Positions 62,361-64,000 of a stretch of 64,000 nucleotides of DNA are shown one piece after another. Both the position numbers and the translations under genes were made by a program. Positions within the stretch are counted from its first letter, which is position 1, and every line of letters starts with the position of its first letter. The stretch is from contig VFFE01007563.1 in assembly GCA_008921705.1 (NCBI GenBank), forward strand, positions 1 through 64,000, written 5' to 3'. This stretch comes from Burhinus oedicnemus. Lineage: Eukaryota; Chordata; Aves; Charadriiformes; Burhinidae. The notes under the pieces were generated by a model. It did not search any database. It saw only the letters and a program-made list of their open reading frames with translations, and had not been told where the DNA came from.

Positions 62361-64000
62361 TCTGACACCAAAAGAAAAACAAATCCCCTGAGAGCTTGGA
62401 TTTAACTGGCACAAGCCTTAATGGGCTTTTTTTCCTCCTCTTCTTTCCCCAGCTTGTGGAAGTGTGATAAGGTGCTCCGAGTTCTTAAGTTCAACTCAGG
62501 AAAACAAATCCTTCAAAAGAAACAGTGTACTAAACTGGAAAGAACCTGAGCACACAAGAGAGATTGTTAATCTCTGAAGAATGAAACCAGTGTGTTTATT
62601 GGGTAACTACGAGAAATCTATACACACTTGAAATACATTGCAATTAATCAACAATGACATTTTTCCAAAGAAGCTGGGGTTTGTCACTCTTTTTCACCAC
62701 AGTTGCTGTACTGTAGTAAATGTAACTTTTCAGAAAGTCATAAATATAAACTTTTGTCTTTCAGAGACAAGCTACTGCATTGTTTTCAGCTTAATTAGAA
62801 GTCAGTAACTCAAAACCACAACTTCAATATTTACAAATTTAGGGACTACTTCTTTACTGTACCCTCTTGATATCAATGCTGAAGAACAATCTTTTCATAT
62901 GAACAACACTTAAATTTTTCTAGTACATGGTAATTATATATGTTCAATTACTTACTTCAAGAGTTTTCTAAATATAAAATAGTTTTAGTCTTCCCCCCCC
63001 CCAAGTTTGGATGAATTCCTCTCTACTCCTACATATGCATACATACTCTCCTTTCCTTTCCAATAAGGCTGCATCTAATATACAGAAAACATTCTGTCCA
63101 CCCTTGGCACTGGTGAATACACAAGCACTAAGCTGTTCTGCACGTACATTAGCTCTGATGGGCCCAGGATGGGCAAGGCTGAGCATACACATCAACTTCT
63201 AAACTTCTTACACCATCACACATACTGAGAAGCTTCTGCTAGGCTGGCTGATCCACGAGATTTGTTTTCTCTTTTGGTTCCCTGAGTTTTTTGTGTAAAA
63301 TACAAACATGCATTTTGTATGTAACGTATATATGAAGTATGTATGCATATATATACACACACTCTGTTCTGGCAAAGCTACAACCTGTGAGATTTCTCTA
63401 CCACACAGTTCAGAGCAACAGAGACCACATCCACATCTTGTGAGATCTCTTTAGCACAGGATCAGACCAAAGACGGTCTGTGGAGAACAGCAAAGGTAGA
63501 GAAAGTTGCATTGTCATGAGAGTAGCTAGTAAACAGCACAATGAGGTAAAGAATATAACTGAGGAGTCAGCAAGAAAAGACAGCTTGCATTTTAACACAA
63601 GGGAATTTGGTTTGGTTGAGAGGGTGGAGAAAGAGTGAGGGGAGGAAAGGAAAGATTTCACATGATTGAGACAACTGAATAAAAATCCCAATCTGACTTT
63701 GAAGTGAAACTTCAGTACTTGGACTTGACAAGATTCTGGAGATTGTTCCTGGATTCAGGTTTCAGCTTGCAAAGTAACCTGAGGCAGAAGCCACATCTTT
63801 CATCTTAAGAATCAACACAAGCAACCATGGTTATACTCATTCGCGTATGTCACCTGGTGGCACTGTGGGGGATGTTTTATAGATAGGGACTTAGGTAGCA
63901 TTGGCATATGCCATTGATGCTACAGGAAATTACAACTATGTTTGCTATAGTTCATTTAAAGATGCGTTAATGTTATGACTCTCTGGCAATGAAACTACCA
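62361..64000. other. No gene recognised
   Basis: This is AT-rich sequence with a 10-base C run at about 62993-63002 and a TATG/TATA simple stretch at about 63317-63362. Short frames on both strands have no family signature. It could be upstream TRPM3 intron or 5' flank. Confidence 0.5.

Overview
This window is vertebrate nuclear DNA, almost certainly from a bird. The evidence is spliced vertebrate exons with GT/AG borders, many CR1 LINE copies ending in the avian (ATTCTATG)n-type tail, decayed retroviral LTRs, and an avian-type beta-defensin. Most short open frames in it are chance or lie inside repeats. Two real loci were recognised.

(1) Left end, about 0.45-5.0 kb: avian beta-defensin genes. 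A complete AvBD8-like gene lies on the minus strand: signal-peptide exon 3678-3768, six-cysteine exon 3209-3342, and a last exon at 2185 encoding only Tyr-Asp-stop. A TATA box and likely 5' non-coding exon sit near 4.9-5.0 kb. A probable last exon of a neighbouring defensin, best fit AvBD9, lies on the plus strand at 451-~682, so the two genes would be tail to tail.

(2) 16.0-58.6 kb and probably beyond: the 5' part of TRPM3, a cation channel gene, on the minus strand. Six consecutive coding exons (80, 205, 214, 125, 172 and 175 nt) join in perfect phase and encode about 323 residues of the N-terminal TRPM homology (SLOG-like) region. The 20-kb intron between the last two exons carries the microRNA gene mir-204 (29567-29676), in the same orientation as the host gene. 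A CpG-rich patch at 62.1-62.4 kb ends in a good splice donor in compatible phase and may be an alternative 5' exon or promoter.

Between the loci (5-16 kb) lie stacked repeats: three truncated CR1 copies, an LTR, and a decayed near-full-length CR1. In chicken the defensin cluster is on chromosome 3 and TRPM3 is on Z. Their contiguity here therefore means either a scaffold misjoin or a real rearrangement, with the join somewhere in about 5-16 kb. Two young, near-identical CR1 copies in opposite orientation flank one TRPM3 exon and mir-204. Assembly gaps are at 27136-27731 and 59091-59110. I saw no bacterial genes, CRISPR arrays or tRNAs. The striking content is the defensin/TRPM3 junction and the repeat architecture around mir-204, not a new enzymatic system.
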